Positions 39,901 through 43,821 of a stretch of DNA of 64,000 nucleotides are shown one piece after another (within the stretch, counting starts at the first letter, position 1; the number at the start of each line of letters is the position of its first letter). The position numbers and the translations under genes were made by a program. This DNA is from Patiria pectinifera. Lineage: Eukaryota; Echinodermata; Asteroidea; Valvatida; Asterinidae. The stretch covers positions 4,425,281 to 4,489,280 of the forward strand of contig CM057144.1 of assembly GCA_029964075.1 (NCBI GenBank). The letters run 5' to 3'. The notes below the pieces were generated by a model that was not told the origin of the DNA, made no database searches, and worked only from the letters and a program-made list of their open reading frames with translations.

Positions 39901-40561
39901 GGTCGGGCTGTCTGCCTGTCTGTCCCTGAAAATCTATCAAATTTATGGTGTTCCATATGTGCCATCGGGTTGCATTTTTTAAGCTCTGGCAGGGATCATT
40001 TTGATCGATTTTATGCAATACTGCAGGACTTCTTGCAACACAGCCAGAGCTTATTGTGCACTCGCACTTGTTTCTTAGTAATGAAAATGGACTGAACCTG
40101 CAACCCTTGTAATGCCAATTGCCATTGCCAGTACTCCGCCGGATACGTATCATTTTAGAGGCTTGTTTCAAAATGTCTCTCTCCAATTTATTTTAAGTTT
40201 CTTTGTTTAATCCTTGTAACTATTTAGTAACACACTGTTTATTGACAATCTCAACAATTTCTAAAGAAAATGTAAGGGTTCAAGTCAAAAATGAAAAAAA
40301 GGATAAAAAAAACCCCAATAACAGCTTAAATGCAAAACTTTTATTATGATCACGCCGGCAGAATTAAGCCATGAAAAAAATTACAGAAGATTCGTTTAGA
40401 TGATTCAGGCCATAGCTTTTTTTCAGAATTTTCAACTGCTGTCGTCATAACTGTTGCTTTAAAACGTATTTTCTCCACAGTCTTCTGAAGGACCCCGTGA
40501 GAGCTTCAAAGATTTCCGAGCGACCGACCTTCTTCAGGACATCGACGAGTCGGTGGTGTAA
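1454..40561 (+). CDS. Giant modular type I membrane protein, 40 exons, 5' partial
   Basis: Forty exons with canonical AG/GT borders and fully consistent phases give 2621 codons ending in TAA at 40559-40561. The first exon enters in phase 1, so the start codon and signal peptide lie upstream of the window. Domain order in window numbering: FN3-like modules (about 1-1136), a Cys-rich region (1137-1493), further FN3-like modules (1494-1776), basic cleavage sites (R1804, R1966), cadherin-like repeats (about 1975-2235), two EGF modules (about 2240-2322), one transmembrane helix (2328-2350) and a 271-residue cytoplasmic tail. Many N-x-S/T sequons are present. By family logic this is a cell-surface adhesion or receptor protein; no ligand can be named. 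I do not recognise a named orthologue. The exon chain is secure; the exact domain names are inference. Confidence 0.9.
3285..3565. repeat. Dispersed repeat sharing arms with 35990-36315
   Basis: CATTTTCCGTGTTCCAYGARC and the later TCAAGCAAACTT segments occur here and, in the same order, at 36060-36310. The right-hand copy also has an inverted partner at 35990-36020, so the family probably forms a foldback. Confidence 0.45.
4232..4372. repeat. MITE fragment with 22-bp perfect hairpin
   Basis: The segment starts with the family end (TTCATAAATACCTGAGATAG). It holds a perfect 22-bp inverted repeat, arms 4309-4330 and 4336-4357, with a 5-bp loop. The end sequence is shared with elements at 8634-9108, 16190-16757 and 59512-59590. 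The remainder of the 1.1 kb intron (to 5067) shows nothing recognisable. Confidence 0.6.
5068..6903 (+). CDS. Receptor exons 5-7: FN3-like modules
   Basis: Exons 5068-5266, 6389-6495 and 6726-6903 (residues 209-369). Exon 5 carries TWDATDGESQI followed by a PGGSDVYP turn. Exon 6 carries the end of that module and the linker DNTPPS. Exon 7 begins the next module with WSDFLDAESGIGHY and SVGTAQG. The D-x-E-S-G-I turn is a hallmark of this repeat and recurs at exons 13 and 23. Exon ends are phase 1, 0 and 1. Confidence 0.9.
5570..6045 (-). repeat. tRNA-derived SINE (type B), interrupted
   Basis: On the minus strand the tRNA-like head is near 6045 (B-box type GGGTTCGAGTCCAGC) and the body continues leftward, with the segment TACCCATTTACTCCTGGGTGG in reverse. 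Two further copies in the same orientation lie at 20765-21125 and 25440-25735. The body is split by a separate 155-bp element at 5652-5806. Confidence 0.7.
5652..5806. mobile_element. Nested MITE with TA target duplication
   Basis: Terminal inverted repeats TCCGGTTCGTAAGTG and its complement at the right end, flanked by TA (5650-5651 and 5807-5808). The paralogous SINE at about 20880-20895 shows the uninterrupted sequence, so this is a clean insertion. The TA duplication points to Tc1/mariner-type mobilisation. Confidence 0.8.
7300..7385 (-). repeat. tRNA-like SINE head
   Basis: The reverse complement contains TAGCTCAGTTGGTAGTGC (A box) and GGTTCAAAGCCCGC (B box) with a tRNA-like middle. The acceptor arms do not pair, so it is a SINE promoter region rather than a functional tRNA. 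Confidence 0.55.
7688..8392 (+). CDS. Receptor exon 8: long exon, two FN3-like modules
   Basis: This 705-bp exon (residues 370-604) begins and ends in phase 1. It completes one module (YYVTVEAFNAVNQS), passes the linker DDTPPS, and contains a full module with W-Q-P-F-T-D-E-D-T, KYEVALGTTPGG and YATVRGYNEAG. It ends inside a third module (ASWDFSGDPCPMKKYEWAI). A short Cys-containing insert (WDCTNHEEC with a third Cys nearby) interrupts the usual repeat. Its length against its neighbours suggests intron loss between former module exons. Confidence 0.93.
8634..9108 (-). mobile_element. ~0.5 kb MITE, related to 16190-16757
   Basis: Several blocks match the element at 16190-16757 in reverse order: the ATTCATAAATACCT end, the CCACGTGACGGGCTCTCGACC-like segment, TTGGTTGAACGTTCACAATCC and TGTTTAAGACYGGTTGG. 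It contains an internal inverted pair around 9010-9095. Non-autonomous, with no coding capacity seen. Confidence 0.6.
9436..10729 (+). CDS. Receptor exons 9-10: FN3-like modules
   Basis: Exons 9436-9705 and 10457-10729 (residues 605-785), all phase 1 borders. Exon 9 has YYTVVRATNALG and a linker KRDPLIPG, then starts the next module (ISASWKGFGEG). Exon 10 has YYEAAVGTD and YYVTVRGHSA. The phase 1-1 exon class allows module shuffling or duplication without frame loss. Confidence 0.9.
9835..9955 (-). repeat. tRNA-derived SINE (type C)
   Basis: The reverse complement reads like a tRNA, with CTCGGTGGTCGAGTGGTAAG followed by GCGTTCGAGTCCCACCC (B box). A second, diverged copy is at 12475-12565. 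Confidence 0.6.
11085..11520. repeat. TCAGTTCGTGAAAACC repeat family, copy 2
   Basis: At least five copies of the motif on both strands (near 11090, 11130, 11165, 11225 and 11430) in an intron of the receptor gene. Arms of opposite orientation suggest a foldback element. Same family as 1085-1255. Confidence 0.5.
11801..12376 (+). CDS. Receptor exons 11-12: FN3-like module
   Basis: Exons 11801-12091 and 12273-12376 (residues 786-917). Exon 11 encodes VQLNWDKFES, LLYYIGLG, a Cys-bearing loop, LLGTAQSQ and YYVTVVG. Exon 12 encodes the closing strand (NEAGQCNSS, with an N-glycosylation sequon) and the linker DITPPVEG. The second exon ends in phase 0. Confidence 0.9.
12475..12565 (-). repeat. SINE (type C) fragment
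   Basis: Reverse complement contains GGTCATGGGTTCGAGTCCTA (B box) with a tRNA-like segment to its left. It directly abuts the damaged exon-13 copy at 12567. Confidence 0.5.
12567..12625 (+). pseudogene. Damaged duplicate of the start of receptor exon 13
   Basis: The sequence CAGCCTGTGACATAAACGG and the following ~35 bp match the acceptor and first codons of exon 13 (12695-12745) with scattered changes, one creating an in-frame TAA. It is a partial tandem copy about 130 bp upstream of the true exon. Confidence 0.75.
12698..12913 (+). CDS. Receptor exon 13: FN3-like half-module
   Basis: A 216-bp phase 0-0 exon (residues 918-989) with VWEDYRDDESGIKSF, a second clear copy of the D-x-E-S-G-I turn. 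The acceptor is a standard pyrimidine tract ending CCTGCAG. A damaged copy of the first ~50 bp of this exon lies about 130 bp upstream in the same intron. Confidence 0.92.
13180..13616 (-). pseudogene. Gypsy-type retrotransposon gag fragment
   Basis: Minus-strand reading from an ATG near 13614 to about 13180 resembles metazoan Ty3/gypsy Gag (AEEWRKWRQRFELYL, then GEDALEIYNTFTF and KNVTYERHVFNTR). A stop codon interrupts it near 13510, and no RT or LTR follows, so it is a dead remnant inside a receptor intron. Confidence 0.65.
14311..15594 (+). CDS. Receptor exons 14-16: FN3-like module ends
   Basis: Exons 14311-14485, 14611-14759 and 15478-15594 (residues 990-1136). Exon 14 has FVQLLAVNQAGDS and the linker DSSEPTAG. 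Exons 15 and 16 encode WNMNRENWELEYQSQQ and VKMERDTRGPR, a more divergent module. Exon ends are phase 1, 0 and 0. The intron between exons 15 and 16 contains two oppositely oriented SINEs. Confidence 0.87.
14785..15000 (-). repeat. SINE (type A), reverse copy
   Basis: Minus-strand copy of a SINE whose 3' part contains GATGGACTGGCNTTCCATCC-like text and a CCGGTATTAGCTGGGGAGTA-like segment. A plus-strand copy follows at 15050, so the two could pair in the intron transcript. Confidence 0.65.
15050..15330 (+). repeat. SINE (type A), tRNA-headed, forward copy
   Basis: Starts with a tRNA-like head (CCTAGTTGTTAGGGTTCGTG, B box GGGGTTCGAGCCC). It continues through GGCATGTCACTTTACCCCCA and the conserved tail with GCGATGGACTGGCATCCCAT. 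Other copies: 14785-15000 (-), 29127-29370 (+) and a tail at 59402-59510 (+). Confidence 0.7.
15645..15990. repeat. Degenerate tandem repeat in intron 16
   Basis: Repeated CCAGTNATTTCTATC-like units of roughly 16-20 bp with heavy divergence fill about 350 bp downstream of exon 16. Confidence 0.45.
16190..16757 (+). mobile_element. ~0.55 kb MITE, best copy
   Basis: Bounded by GTGTGCTTGGCCGGTTTTAA at the left and GGTATTTATGAATAGC at the right. It shares ordered blocks with 8634-9108 (opposite strand) and end fragments with 4232-4372 and 59512-59590. No coding potential. Confidence 0.6.
16873..21712 (+). CDS. Receptor exons 17-22: Cys-rich unrecognised ectodomain
   Basis: Exons 16873-17028, 17700-17940, 19048-19199, 20444-20622, 21240-21369 and 21499-21712 (residues 1137-1493). 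This stretch lacks the GTTPGG-type repeat. It has cysteine clusters (C-L-C-C-Y, then C-P-L-C-N-C; later C-V-P-C-I-N-P-C-D-R-Y-Q-C) and a beta-rich portion, WSFEVYVDGKLLSS, that faintly recalls laminin-G/concanavalin-like folds. It ends in a T/N/P-rich segment with several N-glycosylation sequons. Splice phases 0,1,0,2,0,1 join without conflict. I assign no function. Confidence 0.85.
17320..17590 (+). repeat. Three ~93-bp repeats carrying acceptor-like sites
   Basis: Three degenerate copies of a unit beginning GAAACAATTT, each with a pyrimidine tract and CAG like a 3' splice site (TTTTCTGTTATCAGGGG in the second), upstream of receptor exon 18. They may be decoy acceptors. Confidence 0.55.
17961..17985. 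repeat. (AATA)n microsatellite
   Basis: About 22 bp of ATAA tetranucleotide repeats directly after the exon 18 donor region. Confidence 0.85.
18000..18290 (-). repeat. tRNA-derived SINE (type D)
   Basis: Head near 18290 on the minus strand with B box GGGTTCAATTCCCGG; the body includes the reverse of GGAAAACCAGAGAACCCGG. A second copy lies at 44190-44345 in the CYP4 gene. The 18295-18600 stretch after it contains CCGCTATAA repeats of unknown nature. Confidence 0.65.
18715..18981. mobile_element. 267-bp inverted-repeat element
   Basis: Ends GGCCAAGTTCGGGCAAGGAC (left) and the imperfect complement at the right, with further internal complementary blocks around AGTCAACTAGTGGTTGA. Probable MITE just upstream of receptor exon 19. 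Confidence 0.6.
19200..20443 (+). other. Receptor intron 19 with no recognised feature
   Basis: 1.24 kb of AT-rich sequence between exons 19 and 20. I found no repeat family shared with the rest of the window and no additional exon. Confidence 0.5.
20765..21125 (-). repeat. SINE (type B), uninterrupted copy
   Basis: Same body as 5570-6045, including GAGCTCCCTGGGGAGTGTAC and ACTCCTGGGTGGGGAGAAGC, with the tRNA-like head to the right. It shows the empty site of the MITE inserted in the first copy. A short segment (CCACGAGGCCATGGC) is duplicated at its right end. Confidence 0.7.
21757..21830. repeat. Near-perfect hairpin, ~29-bp arms
   Basis: GGAGAATACACGAGAAAGTG and its near-complement flank a short centre. 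The inner motif GAATCCACACTT recurs at 22185-22255, so it belongs to a small dispersed family. Confidence 0.65.
22328..22691. mobile_element. 364-bp element with ~31-bp terminal inverted repeats
   Basis: The termini read GCC, an A-run, then GTCTCCGGTTTCTGGTATG at the left, and the reverse complement at the right. No coding capacity; it is a MITE in the intron before receptor exon 23. Confidence 0.75.
23228..24845 (+). CDS. Receptor exons 23-25: FN3-like modules
   Basis: Exons 23228-23424, 24040-24223 and 24675-24845 (residues 1494-1677). Exon 23 has the linker DDTPAQ and LWSFLDMESGVK. Exon 24 continues with HYWAIGTSRG and YFVTLKAINGAG, so the intron splits the E-S-G turn from the following Y strand. 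Exon 25 starts the next module. The 3' half of exon 24 with its splice donor is repeated twice more in the following intron. Confidence 0.91.
24275..24562 (+). pseudogene. Two tandem copies of the 3' half of receptor exon 24
   Basis: The ~144-bp unit starting at 24130 inside exon 24 (GATCTGACTGGATCACTGCA) and running past its donor is repeated at 24275 and 24419. Each copy keeps the coding-like part and the donor GATG|GTAGGT; copy 2 has a short deletion in the coding part. No upstream acceptor precedes the copies, so they are probably not spliced. Confidence 0.85.
25040..26808 (+). CDS. Receptor exons 26-28: last FN3-like part and furin-type site
   Basis: Exons 25040-25256, 25814-25893 and 26683-26808 (residues 1678-1818). 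Exon 27 is only 80 bp (phase 2 to 1), and it is supported by an exact phase fit and WMRVCNAAKLC, a typical closing strand. Exon 28 carries R-R-R-K-R-D (26751-26768), matching the furin consensus R-x-K/R-R. Cleavage after R1804 would split the ectodomain into a large N-terminal chain and a membrane-anchored remainder. Confidence 0.86.
25440..25735 (-). repeat. SINE (type B), third copy
   Basis: Body with ACAGGTACCCATTTGTACTC and GGTGCAGAGAAGCAATTC, tRNA-like head at right (B box GGGTTCGAGCCCTGA on the minus strand). It lies between receptor exons 26 and 27. Confidence 0.65.
25930..26230 (+). pseudogene. 3' end of a LINE ORF2 with C-terminal zinc finger
   Basis: Plus-strand text reads SLRHLNINVASWETCAQNRP and later VCPTCGRDLRARIGLISHLQ, the usual C-terminus of a family of animal non-LTR retrotransposon ORF2 proteins. 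An internal stop breaks it. It is 5'-truncated, as expected of LINE insertions. Confidence 0.7.
26285..26480. repeat. Dispersed repeat, copy 1
   Basis: GGGCTCCTTCGACCAATAGG and flanks to about 26480 match 29690-29890. It directly follows the LINE tail, so it may be part of the same insertion or a separate MITE. Confidence 0.55.
27128..27180 (+). pseudogene. Partial duplicate of receptor exon 28 start
   Basis: TTTTACCCGATAGAGGACAG and the following ~30 bp repeat the acceptor and first codons of exon 28 (26667-26717). They are nearly identical up to CCCAATGGT, after which unrelated repeat sequence follows. Confidence 0.8.
27188..27430 (-). repeat. Tandem pair of a ~120-bp repeat unit
   Basis: Two tandem copies containing CCCCATAATAACTATGTGCC, GCGTTATGGGAAGTTTTC-like and AGTTATAGG blocks. 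The same unit appears on the other strand near 105-215. The insertion lies directly behind the exon-28 fragment. Confidence 0.6.
27430..27970. repeat. Dispersed element sharing segment with 53985-54125
   Basis: The right part (CACGAAATAGATATATGG, TTACTCAAAAACTAG) matches, in reverse, 53985-54100 in CYP4 intron 1, including GTGGAGACC-type blocks. Confidence 0.5.
28233..30275 (+). CDS. Receptor exons 29-31: unassigned ectodomain
   Basis: Exons 28233-28383, 29393-29535 and 30187-30275 (residues 1819-1946), phases 2, 1 and 0 at their ends. The text is beta-rich (SLILGLLDVNRT, VRFVYEPTFYITS, ISLTLSSLGNW) and lies between the two basic sites. The acceptor of exon 31 (TTTTTTGGCGAAG) is less pyrimidine-rich than the others, but phase and coding continuity support it. 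Confidence 0.82.
28641..28751. mobile_element. Small inverted-repeat element, ~33-bp arms
   Basis: Left arm TGTAGTGATGTGAAAAGTAA and following bases are reverse-complementary to 28717-28751. The 40-bp centre has CACCTGTTCA-type short repeats. Perfect foldback potential. Confidence 0.7.
29127..29370 (+). repeat. SINE (type A), full copy
   Basis: tRNA-like head GTGTGGCCTAGTGGTTAAAG, B box GGGGTTCGAATCC, body GGGCAAGCCACTTCACCCCC, then the common tail. It ends just upstream of receptor exon 30. Confidence 0.75.
29690..29890. repeat. Dispersed repeat, copy 2
   Basis: Matches 26285-26480 over GGGCTCCTTCGACCAATAGG and beyond. Confidence 0.55.
31012..33251 (+). CDS. Receptor exons 32-34: second basic site and cadherin-like repeat
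   Basis: Exons 31012-31201, 31855-32022 and 33109-33251 (residues 1947-2113). Exon 32 carries T-R-K-R-R-Q (31057-31074), a second furin-compatible site. It then opens a cadherin-like repeat with NNPPEITDLPENFFMNEDEG. Exon 33 has LASDPEDDDLVFEL and LSFTPCLDCQG. Exon 34 ends that repeat with ISIDVRPVNDNPT, the D-x-N-D-N-P calcium-binding linker type seen in cadherin-like/tandem-95 repeats. Confidence 0.88.
32284..32610. repeat. Foldback array of a 16-bp GTCCGAC unit
   Basis: Repeats of CCTCATAAGTCCGACG and variants (AAG/AGG alternation) run forward from 32287 to about 32455. After a short spacer the reverse complement appears (GTCGGACTTATGAAGCG, near 32482), and further inverted units follow to 32610. 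It lies in a receptor intron and can form a long hairpin. Confidence 0.85.
33340..33740. mobile_element. Inverted-repeat element with long G/C runs
   Basis: Ends GGCGTAAATCT (33343) and AGAATTTACGCC (33725) are inverted. The interior has several G runs of 8-14 and C runs up to 16. A related G-rich piece is at 34240-34310. The G runs could form quadruplexes and are prone to sequencing error. Confidence 0.5.
34534..35066 (+). CDS. Receptor exons 35-36: second cadherin-like repeat, EGF start
   Basis: Exons 34534-34773 and 34895-35066 (residues 2114-2250). Exon 35 encodes LGAYDPDINDNLTI and PPSYGTLKV, and exon 36 encodes YTYAPNPNFHGRDSFLV followed by a V-x-D strand. This is the Y-x-P-x-x-x-F-x-G-x-D-x-F motif common to cadherin-like repeats of very large adhesion proteins. 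Exon 36 ends with NPCIHDGTCRG, the first two cysteines of an EGF module. Confidence 0.9.
35990..36315. repeat. Foldback repeat related to 3285-3565
   Basis: GTGGAACACGGAATAATGTA (near 35990) is inverted against ACTACATTTTCCGTGTTCCA (36059). Further blocks match 3285-3565. It fills the middle of the 1.4 kb intron 36. Confidence 0.55.
36484..36706 (+). CDS. Receptor exon 37: EGF modules
   Basis: Completes EGF module 1 (third Cys in DPNCTS, then YFCACQPGWVGDICQ) and encodes EGF module 2 beginning DYDECQSTPC, with the D-x-D-E-C start and aromatic Y-x-C-x-D seen in calcium-binding EGF modules. Phase 1 to 2. The modules sit directly outside the membrane, as in many adhesion receptors. Confidence 0.92.
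37231..37326 (+). CDS. Receptor exon 38: transmembrane helix
   Basis: A 96-bp exon (phase 2-2) encoding a 23-residue hydrophobic segment from VVLGIVCSLL to VVFFVY (residues 2328-2350), followed by the basic stop-transfer K-K-R-Y-I-K. One helix after an extracellular EGF region implies type I topology, with the remaining 271 residues in the cytoplasm. Confidence 0.94.
37566..38280 (+). CDS. Receptor exon 39: cytoplasmic tail
   Basis: A 715-bp exon encoding most of the cytoplasmic region (residues 2357-2595). It is rich in Ser, Glu, Pro and Ala and probably disordered. Features seen: an acidic juxtamembrane patch (SEADDDDNSS), Ser runs, a basic stretch (SGKKAKRPW), and the motif A-K-W-A-E-P twice (37963-37983 and 38158-38175) in otherwise low-complexity text, suggesting a repeated short binding motif. 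The acidic serine clusters would suit casein kinase 2; that is inference. The donor is GAG|GTAGGA. Confidence 0.92.
38281..40480 (+). other. Last receptor intron (2.2 kb)
   Basis: Contains three TTCATACCGATYGGG motifs at 38972-39062, the GC-rich block at 39515, and a tRNA-like B-box segment (minus strand) near 40085-40140. No further exon was found. Confidence 0.45.
39515..39605. other. Short GC-rich block in last receptor intron
   Basis: About 90 bp with GCGGCGGCGGCAGC and CCGCCCCCGGCG in an otherwise AT-rich intron. No coding exon fits it. It could be a repeat fragment or a small regulatory CpG-rich patch; undetermined. Confidence 0.35.
40481..40561 (+). CDS. Receptor exon 40: C-terminus with PDZ-ligand pattern
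   Basis: Final coding exon, phase 0, acceptor TTCTCCACAG at 40471-40480. It encodes SSEGPRESFKDFRATDLLQD and then I-D-E-S-V-V before TAA. The last four residues E-S-V-V fit the class I PDZ ligand rule (S/T at -2, hydrophobic at 0), which would allow anchoring to a scaffold protein. It is separated from the tail exon by a 2.2 kb intron. Confidence 0.92.
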   Translation, partial: SSEGPRESFKDFRATDLLQDIDESVV

Positions 40562-41248
40562 ATGAGCGGCCGCTTAGTTCTGTTTTTGATTCTAGTCCAT
40601 TGGCAAACCTCAGAAAAGGAAGGAAAGGTTTCATTGCAATTGGAATCCTACCACAAAAACTATGATCACTCATCTGAAATCCAAACTATTGATAAGATTA
40701 ATGATCAACACAAAATTTAGTTTCCCAGCAGTGTTTGCTTTGACAACGAAAAAGATTTGAAAATTGGGCATCGTGAGTGTTACTGTATAACATGATACCA
40801 TAATACCCCACAAAGATATCAAACTTATAGAATATAAACATATTTTTGGGGGGGTCATGAAGTAATGTGCTTGACGATTCAAAGCCCAGAACCCACGTGA
40901 CTATAAATTGTCCATCCAATCAGAAATTTTGTAAGGTCAGTTTTCCAAGCTTGAAAGCCCTCCAGATTCAAAGGTTTGCCCAGACAAGGAATCAAGGAAC
41001 GGAACACTTTTCATGATTTATCGTAGTCTCCTATTATACCCAGATTAGCTGTTTATTGAAAACAGATTTTTAGAAGGTAATTGGGCTTGAAATTATTTGT
41101 ATGTTTATGAATATATAATAATTATACTCAGAGGTTGTCAAAACAGTATATTTTTTTTTAAGCTGGCCAGGTAAAAATAGAGAGTAAACAACTTGATTTG
41201 ATGACCAATTTAAATACACGAAATACCACTCTATACACAAGTAATCTA

Positions 41249-41467
41249 AATAAACCCAAAATCTCAAATTAAAGCAAAGGTTACAGACAGAGGATGAATA
41301 TGAGCACACAAGATGACTCATAATCCTGTATTAATTACAAGACTAGAAAAAAATTGCCAAATATTACAACTTGTGAACATGGAAAAAAACTTTTAAAAAG
41401 TCAGTCAGTTACATGGAAACAGTAAATATAAACAAAATCATGTTAAGTTTGATTTCTAAACAATAAA
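41249..41467 (+). promoter_or_regulatory. Candidate polyadenylation signals of the receptor gene
   Basis: AATAAA occurs at 41249-41254 and again at 41462-41467, about 0.7 and 0.9 kb after the stop codon. Either could end the transcript. No other AATAAA lies between the stop and these sites. The second lies just before a MITE at 41502. Confidence 0.3.
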
Positions 41468-41501
41468 GCATGTGAATTATAGTCATAAATCCTCGTAGTT
41501 A

Positions 41502-41729
41502 AGCCTAGTTTCCATATCGACGTAAAGAAACGTAAAGTGAAGTGAAAACAGGAGCAACAAGACCCAAACTGCAACGCAGACATGTGGAAACATTTCATCC
41601 GGAAGTGTCGCCAACAACTCAGACAGAGGCAAACTAACTCGCAGACAATCGGCACTGACGGTTCTGCGCTCTGTCTACGCGCAGTCTGTGTAGTCTGCGT
41701 AAGCTTTACGTCGATGTGGAAACCAGGCT
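41502..41729. mobile_element. PIF/Harbinger-type MITE with TTA duplication
   Basis: Termini AGCCTAGTTTCCATATCGAC and, inverted, AGCCTGGTTTCCACATCGAC; the inverted match continues to CGTAAA. TTA flanks both sides (41499-41501 and 41730-41732). The 228-bp length, TIRs and 3-bp TTA duplication fit a Harbinger-derived MITE. Confidence 0.8.
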
Positions 41730-42689
41730 TTACTAATCTGATATGTGCCACAACTACACTAAAAAATACTGCATACAGAATAACTTAGCATATAATCAAA
41801 TACATTATTAACAAATCCTTTCAAATTCAACAAGTTCCATATTCATTGGATTAATCATTCAAGGTTGTGTAATCATGATGATGGATTATAAAAGTTGTCT
41901 GTTTTTTTTAACTGAAAAACCTCATATGCACTAATGCCTTATGAATGTACATGTATTAGTCAAAGTTGAGTTGATCAGAACTTGGGTCAAAAGTAACATG
42001 GGATACACAATGCTAAAGGAATGCATTTGTTGTTATTCATTTGAATAGCCTAACACGTGAGACTGAATGACTTGTGATGACTTAGTAGCACTGTAAGCCA
42101 AGGTGAACCAAATTGAAATTGTATTAATATCTAATACAAAGATGAAGTGTACCCTGTTGACAAAATTGAATTAGATGTACTGTACCGTAGATAATAAACT
42201 TTCTTTTCATGAGCAAACACGTTGTGAATTATGGTTAGTTCATTATTCAACTGGAATTTGTCGAAGAAGGGAGAAGTAATAATTTGTAAACTGCGATAAT
42301 CCAAAAGGTCCGATGTTTTCTTAGAAGTGGAACTTTGAATCCACTCCATTTAAGACAAAAGACTAAAATGTGATTCCAATAACATTTTTTTGGTAAACCA
42401 TTCACAGTGAAAAGATATGGAAAAATGAACGGTGATGTTTTCACAAATTTGTTCACACAATTTTTTTCTGATGTTATAAATACCCGCGTTCCGCCTACTT
42501 TTTATTCACTTGTAGAAGCTTGACCAGGGGTGGATCTAGCTTTATATTCGACCTAAACGTTAACTTGAGCATATTTTATGCTTAGCTATATACATATGCA
42601 TGTATTACATTCATGCAACTAGCCTGCTGTCTAGGCTTAGCATCCCATTTACATGTATTATTTTTTGCCCCATTATACTAAGTGTATCC

Positions 42690-42865
42690 AGTTTTTTAGT
42701 ACTCGTACTCGGAACTCATACTCGAGTACTACTGTCAAATGTCAAAGTACTCGAACTCGAAATGGCGGTACTCGTACTCTGGCAGCAAAGTACTCGCATT
42801 TGACATGTCGAAATTGTGCTCGATCATCGAAGTACTCGTACACGAATAGCAGTACTCGAAAAGAA
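42690..42865. repeat. Degenerate GTACTCG minisatellite
   Basis: Irregular repeats of AGTACTCGTACTCG and relatives, downstream of the CYP4 stop on its transcription direction. Confidence 0.7.
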
Positions 42866-43089
42866 AATGGTATAGCTTGACTTACTACAGCCTTATTTTA
42901 TCGATGCTTTCAGTTTGAAATGGTTGATTGGCTTGTGGAGAAATAAAAGTTTCCTGTGATTTTCCTATGTGCGCATCAGGACAAACGCATCTAACAGCTA
43001 GCCGCAAGTCGGTCTGACGTATATCGGTCTGACTCTGGGCCTGGGCCAATGACGCACAATGAACCATTTGCTGTATAAATGTATTCAGA

Positions 43090-43330
43090 AATAGAAGTAC
43101 TCCTACTTGGAATACAAGTACTTGTACTCGGAAGTACTCGCACTCGTACTTGGAAGTACTCGCACTCGTACTTGGAAGTACTCGCACTCGTACTTGGAAG
43201 TACTCGCACTCGTACTTGGAAGTACAGGCACTCGTACTCGGCAACCTGTACTTGTACTCGGAAGTACAAGTACTCATACTTGGTAAGCTAAGTACTCGGC
43301 ACTACTTGGTACTCGGAAAAAGTACTTGAC
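43090..43330. repeat. 22-bp GTACTCG minisatellite
   Basis: Near-identical units starting at 43134, 43156, 43178 and 43200 (period 22; core GTACTCGCACTCGTACTTGG) with diverged flanking units. It begins about 40 bp beyond the CYP4 stop and may lie in its 3' UTR. Confidence 0.85.
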
Positions 43331-43370
43331 TACAACACTGCTTGTATCAGTAAAACTCAATGACTGAGTT

Positions 43371-43821
43371 TTAATCTCGAGGTTTGATTCTAATCAAAAT
43401 CTCATGCAAGGGTTTCAAGCCAATAGTCAGATTGGGCAATGGCTCAGGCTCCCCCTCCACTAGGCTCAGACGGAACCGCCGCAAAATCCTGGCCGCCATC
43501 ACCTTGACTTGGTTCTGGGCAAAGTGTTGTCCGATGCAGTTCCTCGGCCCCGCAGAGAACGGCAAGTATCCGAAGGGGTCCATCTTGGCAAAGTTCTCCG
43601 GCAGGAACCGGGAGGGCTTGAACTCCATGTGGTCGTCGCCCCAAACAGTAGGGTTGTGGTGGAGCTGGTAGATGTTGAAGGCTACCATGGTACCTGGTAG
43701 GAGTGTGACACCGTCTACATTTAGAGGGGCAGTCAGTGTGCGGGATAGTAGAACGGCGGGATACATCCTAAATATCTCTTTGATGACAAGAGACAAATAC
43801 TCCAGTTGGTTAAGATCCTTG
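43371..43821 (-). CDS. CYP4 exon 4: K-helix, heme loop, C-terminus
   Basis: Encodes residues 357-505 and the TAA stop at 43371-43373. It has KEIFRMYPAV (ExxR), the PERF-type segment FKPSRFLPEN and the Cys-ligand loop FSAGPRNCIG. The acceptor is CATTTTACAG. Just downstream (42.7-43.3 kb) is a GTACTCG minisatellite that probably lies in or beyond the 3' UTR. Confidence 0.95.
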
